A stretch of DNA of 26,689 nucleotides from assembly GCA_048213135.1 (NCBI GenBank), contig PS015108.1, positions 29,385-56,073 of the forward strand. Reading direction: 5' to 3'. The DNA comes from Reclinomonas americana ATCC 50394 (Eukaryota; Jakobida; Jakobea; Jakobida). Position 1 is the stretch's first letter. Each line of letters opens with the position of its first letter. Under the pieces are notes generated by a model, which did not search any database, was not told where the DNA came from, and was given only the letters and a program-made list of their open reading frames with translations. A program made the position numbers and the translations under genes. This document shows positions 21,180 to 26,689 of this stretch, in pieces.

Positions 21180-21955
21180 TATAATAAATGCTGGCGTGTC
21201 CTGCCAGAGATTGTGATTTCTCGTCGGAACGGTTTGCGGAGGGGTACCAGACAATCTGCCAACGCGACTGCCACCGGCTCCGCTTCTTCCTCGTGCTTGG
21301 CGCGCTCGTCCATCCCTCTTTCTCTGCGGTCATTATCAACACTTCCATCGTCATCCTTCATCAGCTGCCCTCACACGCAGGATACACAGGAATTGCTGTT
21401 CAGACCACATGAATTCGAAGAATTATGCTCATCGCCTGTGAAAACCCTGCATCAACAACAACGCCACCAGTCAGTACCTCTCCTTCTCTCTCCCCACCCC
21501 ATCACCGCCACGCAACTCTGATTCTGAGAACAACTCCCAGTTTTCTGGTAAAACAAACGAAGACAGCCGCGTCGCCACATCGCCATTCTCGCGATCGCGA
21601 GCCGAGGGAACGATTGATCCAGGCGGCCCCAAACAGCGTCGAGAGTGGCGATGGTCTCTGCGAGTCGACCTGCATTGGACTCGGTTCGCTGTCGGCACTG
21701 CCGTTGTCGGCATTTTTTTCCAGACGACTCGGGAGTGGCACTTGTCGCTGCTGCCCACTGCGTCGGTGGTCATGCATCGGGTGTTGTTGATGGATCCGCC
21801 GACGTGACGCTGGCGAGCGGAGGTCATTGAGCAGGCCGAGGCCACCGTCTGCAAGACGTTCCTGCGATGAAAAACTGATGAGAAACACAAAGGTGGAAGC
21901 CTGTGATGCACAGACACAGACGCTAGCTAATACACTCTACCTTGGTTGTATTGCT
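21180..21955. other. spacer between TLDc genes 1 and 2
   Basis: Presumed promoter of copy 1 and 3' flank of copy 2. The plus strand carries the second copy of the 18521-type direct repeat (21349-21405). Overlapping frames at 21470-21900 on both strands lack family signatures. One plus frame contains VALVAAAHCVGGHAS, reminiscent of the serine-protease TAAHC motif, but nothing around it supports a protease. Confidence 0.4.
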
Positions 21956-24369
21956 TCACTCCACAAGGAACACTTCATAGTCCGCCACAATAAACTCTCG
22001 CGATCCCAACAGTGTCGTGTCGTCATATGCTCCACCGTCGGTGCTCCAATAACAGGAAGCGATAGCGTAGTTTGCGTTGCTGTTACAAAAGTCATACAAG
22101 TAAATATCGCTGTCGCCAAAGATGGGTCCATATGCTGGCGTGCGAAGAGTGGCCTTCTCCTTGTAGACGCCATGCAGTGCAAAGCGACGCGCTCCAGCAC
22201 CAGGCCACGATGCGGAGAACAGGAAGCTGGAGCACGTCGGATCAGAGCCCCACATCCCACTTGAAGACCACGAGACAGGCGTGTACCCGCCACACACTCG
22301 CCCCGTCGACGACTTGACCACTACTAGCGTCGGTCTGCAAAAAAACAGGCACACATCCATCAGTCACCAAAAACAACAATATCTTTCTCTCCTCCTCCAC
22401 CATCACTCACTCGCGATTGTCACACCGCTGATGGAATGTGGCTGCGGCAAACCCGTCTCGACTTCCCCTGAACAGCAACGTCAATCTGGGCACACCTCCT
22501 CCACCTCGCGCCTCCCGCACCCACTGCAACACCACTCGCGCATCCGCCGCACCCAGCAGATTGCAGTCAATCTTATTCTCCGCCCATTCGCGCTCCTCGC
22601 GCTCCCTGGCCTCACGCTCACGCTCCTCCCGTTCTCTGGCCAGCTGCTCTCGTTCATCCCGCTTCTTGGCTTGGCGCTCGCGCTTGGTCGCCTCCCGTTC
22701 CTGCATCGCTCTTTCGCGTACCTCCAGTGGCTCGAGACGGGCGAGAAGCTGCAGATGGATAGGAGACAGGATGAGGGGAAGAGAAATAATCCATCAGCAA
22801 TCACACAACAGACCTCAACAACACCTCTCTCGAGAGCTTCTCTCATCCGTCGCTCGGCGGCGAGTTGCTCATCCGTTGCTTGTTTAGCTTGCTGCTCGCG
22901 ACTCAATCGCTCCTCAACAGCTTGTCTCGCCTGTTGCTCGGCGGCCGGGCACGCATCTGTAGCTTGTCTCGCACGTCGCTCATCGGCCAGTTGCTGCTCA
23001 ACAGCTAGTCTCGCCTCCCTCTCCTGGGCCAGCTGCTCTCTGCTCTCAGCCACCATCTGTGACAGCTCTCGCACTCGGTCACGCAGCTGCGCACACAAAC
23101 AAAAGCAACATCAACATGACCAGCAACACCCACTGCCCCTCCTACCAACACACCTCGCAGTGGTCGCTCCACTCGCAACACATCACACACTCGCTCATGT
23201 TCCTCTCTCTCACCAATAATACCACGCCATCCGCACCCCAGTTCACCACCACGACACACTGTGTGCTGTAGTCGGCACTCCGTTTCTGCCACAATACGAA
23301 TCAGTGTCATTACACATCTCTCTCTCTGACAACCACACTCACCAAGATGCCGCTGCATCTCCGCCAATGAAGATTGCTGCTGACATCCACGTGGACACGC
23401 TCGCATGCACCCACTCCAGCTGTGCTCCACCATCTCGCTCAGCGCTAGTCGTGTGCCACATCCGAGTGGACACTCCCGCAAGCAACCACTCCATTCATGC
23501 TCCGCCGTGCAATCCAGTGTCATCTGCTGTCCACATCTCTCGCATGCATACGGGCACTGCGTGAGGCCATGCGTGCGGTAATAGTCGCCCACCGTCTGTT
23601 TCCCATCCAGAGTGAGAAGAGAGAGACAAAGGCAACAGCTCTTCATGACAAACACAAACCATGGGCGCATGGCACAGCGGGCATGCAATCTGTGGTGCTC
23701 CAGCATGTCAACATCAGTGGTAACTTGCACATGCCACCAACAACCATAAGCAACCTTCACATTGCGGTACGTCAGCTGTATCTTTGGCAGAGCCTGGTGC
23801 AGAGTGGCCAGCGACGTGACTCCATCGCCACACAGATCCGCTCCGCTCTCCGTTACATGCTCACTGTCGCATGCATCCAACAGAGAGAGAGAGAGGGCAG
23901 TCAGCGCACAGCTTGCTCTCTCCCTCTCTCTNNNNNNNNNNNNNNNNNNNNNNNNNNNNNNNNNNNNNNNNNNNNNNNNNNNNNNNNNNNNNNNNNNNNN
24001 NNNNNNNNNNNNNNNNNNNNNNNNNNNNNNNNNNNNNNNNNNNNNNNNNNNNNTTCTCTCTCTCTCTCTCTCTCTCTTCAACACACTCACCAAGCACACT
24101 GGACACAGATACTCGTCCGCCAACACTCGTGACTCCTCCGCCACATTCTCCATCCACAGACGCGGTGCTTCCTTCTCTTTCTCTCCCACCTCAGATGGAG
24201 GACGGCGATGCACAGCGCGCACCACACAAAACACGTTTTGTTCCTCACTGTCACCAGAAAGGCGCATCATTTGCTGCTCGAGAACAACCTGACTGTCATC
24301 CTCTGAAGCAGGAGGAGGAGGAAGAGGAGGAGCTCCACTGCCTCCAATGTGCGCGTCTTCGAAACCCAT
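21956..24369 (-). CDS. RING/TRAF zinc-finger/coiled-coil/TLDc protein, copy 2
   Basis: Paralogue of the gene at 18739-21179 with the same exon plan. Exons: 24369-24091, (exon 2 lost in the 122-N gap 23932-24053), 23863-23755, 23689-23660, 23595-23343, 23285-23152, 23086-22814, 22748-22411, 22334-21956. If exon 2 is 56 nt as in its sisters, the product is 616 aa. It starts MGFEDAHIGGSG, and YLCPVCL ends exon 1. The TRAF part reads TVGDYYRTHGLTQCPYACER and ECPLGCGTRLALSEMVEHSW. The coiled coil is 24 residues longer than in copy 1. TLDc ends with GGYTPVSWSSSG and VADYEVFLVE. At the end of exon 6 two bases present in both sisters (CGAGAG|GTGAGT) are missing, so the donor probably shifts to GGT|GTGTTG. 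Otherwise the reading frame is intact. Confidence 0.82.
23932..24053. other. assembly gap (122 N) in TLDc copy 2
   Basis: Bounded by (CT)n on both sides. By comparison with copies 1 and 3 it should contain exon 2 (56 nt, DLCAPDFVLC...), which supplies the middle zinc ligands of the RING. Confidence 0.85.
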
Positions 24370-24529
24370 TCACAAAGACGACGATCTAATCTTCACAAAG
24401 TTGTCGTGTCCCGGCAGCCAAAGGTTTCGGCAGCCACAGGATCATTTGCCTTCGACGCGCGATATCGACGTCGGCATAGGATCAGCTGCGACTATCCACT
24501 GCTGCAACACGTTGAGGCGAGATGGTGTT
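24370..24529. other. 160-nt spacer between TLDc genes 2 and 3
   Basis: Only 160 nt separate the start codon of copy 2 from the stop codon of copy 3, so the copy 2 promoter must overlap the 3' end of copy 3. No TATA box or repeat of the other spacers was recognised. Confidence 0.5.
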
Positions 24530-26618
24530 TCATTCAACGAGGAACACATCGTAGTCTGTCACTAGGAATTTGAGCGTTCCCGTCAGCGTCGTGCTGTCAC
24601 ATGCTGCACCGTCAGTGCTCTGATAGTGGCTCGGTAGGAGACTGCAGCTGTTGTTGTTACTGTTGCAGTTGTCAGCCAAGCGAAGGTCGGGAGCACCAAA
24701 GTTAGGCCCATCTCCGATGCAGGAAAAAACGGCTTTCTGCTTCTTATCGTCCTTCAGTGAAAAGCGTCGCGCTTTTTCACCACTCGAGGATACCGAGAAC
24801 AGGAAGCTGGTGCCAGATGGATCGGCGGCATAAGCGCCTCCCGAAGACTGCCACAAGACAGGTGTGTATCCACCAAACACTCGTCCCGTCGATGACTTGA
24901 CCACGGTCAGCGTAGCTCTGCACACAGGCATCTGTCAGTCACCGAGCACAATTAGAATCTGTATCCTTCTCCAACCACTCACCCACGATTGTCACATCGC
25001 TGATGGAATGTGGCTGCCTTGAACCCATCTCGACTGCCCTTGAACAGCAACGTCAATCTGGGCACACTCCCACCTCTTCGCGCCTGCTGCACCCATTGCA
25101 ACACCACTCGCCCATCCGCCGCACTCAGCAGATCGCTGTCGATGACCTTCCTCTCTGCTCGCTCACGCTCCTCTCGTTCCCTGGCCTGCCGCTCTCGTTC
25201 TTCTCGCTCTCTGGCCACGCGCTCTCGCTCCTCCTGCTCTCTGACCAGCCGCTCACGTTCAGCTGCCTCACGTTCCTGGATCGCTCGTACATGCGTTTCC
25301 AGCGGCTCGAGACGGACGAGCAGCTGCAAATGGAAAGGAGATAAAATGAGGAAAAGGAGCAATGACCTCGAATATTCCCCCGATATTCACACAGCATACC
25401 TCAGCAACACCTCTCTCTAGAGCTTCACGAGTGCGCTGTTCAATGGCAAAGCGCTCATGCGCGGCCTGCTGCTCGCGAGTCAATCGCTCCTCCAATACTT
25501 GTCTCGCTTCCTTCTCTTGAGCGAGCTGTTCCCTGCTCTCTGCCACCATCTGAGAGAGCTCTCGCACTCGGCCATGCAGCTGTGTGTACGTACGCACACA
25601 AAAAATATATCAGTTGCGTGGATAACCAGCAGCACGCACGGTGCACCATGCCGTACTCACCTCTCGCAGTGGTCGCTCCACTCGCAACACATCACACACT
25701 TGCTCATGCTCCTCCCTCTCCCCACCTATACCACGCCAGCCACACCCAAGTTCACCACCACGACACACTGTGTACTGCAGTCGGCACTCCGTTTCTGTCG
25801 CAACGAGAACAAATCAGTGTCATGACAGCACTTCTCTCCTTCCAAACAAACACTCACCAAGATGCCGCTGCATCTCCGCCAGTGAACACTGCTGCTGACA
25901 TCCACGCGGACACGCCCGCACGCACCCGCTCCAACTGTGCTCCACCATCTCACTCAACGCCATCCTTGCTCCACACCCAAGCGGACACTCGCGCAAGCAT
26001 CCACTCCACTCATGCTCCGCCATCTCACTCAGCGCCATCCGTGTTCCACACCCGAGTGGACACTCCCGCAAGCATACACTCCACTCATGCTCCGCCGTGC
26101 AATCCAGTGTCATCTGCTGTCCACATCTCTCGCATGCATACGGGCACTGCGTGAGGCCATGCGTGCGGTAATAGTCGCCCACCGTCTGTTTATCATCCAC
26201 AGTGAGGACAGAGAACAGCAAGACAAGCAACTCTCCATGACAAACACAAACCATGGGTGCGTGACACAGCGGGCATGCAATCTGTGGCGCTCTCTCCATG
26301 TCAACATCAGTGGCAACTTGCACATGCCAACAACAACCACACGCAACCTTCACGTTGCGGTACGTCAGCTGGATCTTCGGCAGAGCCTGGTGCACAGTGG
26401 CCAGCGATGTGACTCCATCGCCACACAGATCCGATCCAGCCTCCGTCACATGCTCACTGTCGCATGCAATCAACAAAGAAAGAGAGGGCAGTCGGCGCAC
26501 AGCTTGCTCTCTCCCTCTCTCTCCCTCCTCTCTCTCTCTCTCTCTCTCTCTCGCTCACTCACCGACACACATAATGCAGCCCGCTGGAACACAATACGAA
26601 ATCCGGAGCACACAGATC
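24530..26618 (-). CDS. RING/TRAF zinc-finger/coiled-coil/TLDc protein, copy 3 (5' end outside)
   Basis: Third paralogue. Exons in the window: 26618-26563, 26456-26348, 26281-26252, 26185-25858, 25794-25661, 25579-25400, 25323-24983, 24917-24530. The first exon (acidic N-terminus and CPVC of the RING) lies beyond 26689. The RING middle reads DLCAPDFVLCSSGLHYVCR and the microexon IACPLCHAPM. The zinc-finger exon is 75 nt longer than in copies 1 and 2: an extra unit CLRECPLGCGARMALSEM, preceded by the near-identical CLRECPLGCGTRMALSEM. The coiled coil is the shortest (60 residues in its first exon). TLDc: GSRDGFKAATFHQRC, ATLTVVKSSTGRVFGGYTPV, SGTSFLFSVSSSG, VTDYDVFLVE. The Pro of the PTLTVV motif is Ala here. 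Function is inferred as for copy 1. Confidence 0.83.
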
Positions 26619-26654
26619 CTGCAGTGAACAGAGAAGAGAGTGAGTATCACGAGT

Positions 26655-26689
<35 letters not shown>
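26619..26689 (-). other. start of intron 1 of TLDc copy 3
   Basis: CT-rich sequence on the plus strand, corresponding to the intron between exons 1 and 2 in copy 1. The window ends inside it. Confidence 0.6.

Noticed and set aside
21645-21830. VALVAAAHCVGGHAS, like the His site of a trypsin-type protease
   Set aside because: No Asp or Ser catalytic segments, no signal peptide and no exon borders around it. A similar AAHC string also appears in a shadow frame of the TRAPPC13-like gene, so it is chance.

Overview
The window is nuclear DNA of a eukaryote, most likely a unicellular one. Genes are split by many GT-AG introns, mostly 55-90 nt long with pyrimidine-rich 3' ends. Long (CT)n, (CA)n, (CTT)n and (CTA)n microsatellites fill the longer introns, and nine runs of N interrupt the sequence. 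Exon-junction and TRAPP components beside large secreted proteins built of animal-type modules would suit a choanoflagellate or a related protist, but I cannot fix the species. Nearly all long ORFs through the microsatellites are artefacts. The gene models below were built by hand from splice sites, reading phase and protein family patterns.

Layout. (1) 1-3950: a possible terminal exon of an upstream gene, the 5' half of an RBM8A/Y14-like RNA-binding protein gene (+, 1002-2067, 3' part lost or in a gap), then repeats and a purine/pyrimidine strand-switch block. (2) 3951-4853: a two-exon small heat-shock protein gene (-) with a TATA box and four CRE/ATF-type sites upstream. An inverted repeat (487-680 and 5239-5425) brackets regions 1 and 2. 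(3) 5530-14330: one 24-exon gene (+) for a secreted protein of about 1587 aa. It holds two copies of a composite module in which a six-bladed NHL propeller sits inside a fibronectin-III-like fold followed by a cadherin-like domain, then cadherin-like, IPT/TIG-like and cadherin-like domains and two PAN/Apple domains. (4) 14764-18388: a TRAPPC13-like vesicle-tethering subunit gene (-). (5) 18739-26689: a tandem array of three paralogues (-) encoding RING, TRAF-type zinc fingers, a coiled coil and a TLDc domain; the third runs off the window.

How they relate: Y14 and sHSP converge, sHSP and the NHL gene diverge from a shared region of about 980 bp, and the NHL gene and TRAPPC13 converge. There is no operon logic. 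The two most interesting objects are the nested FN3/NHL giant protein and the RING-TRAF-TLDc array.
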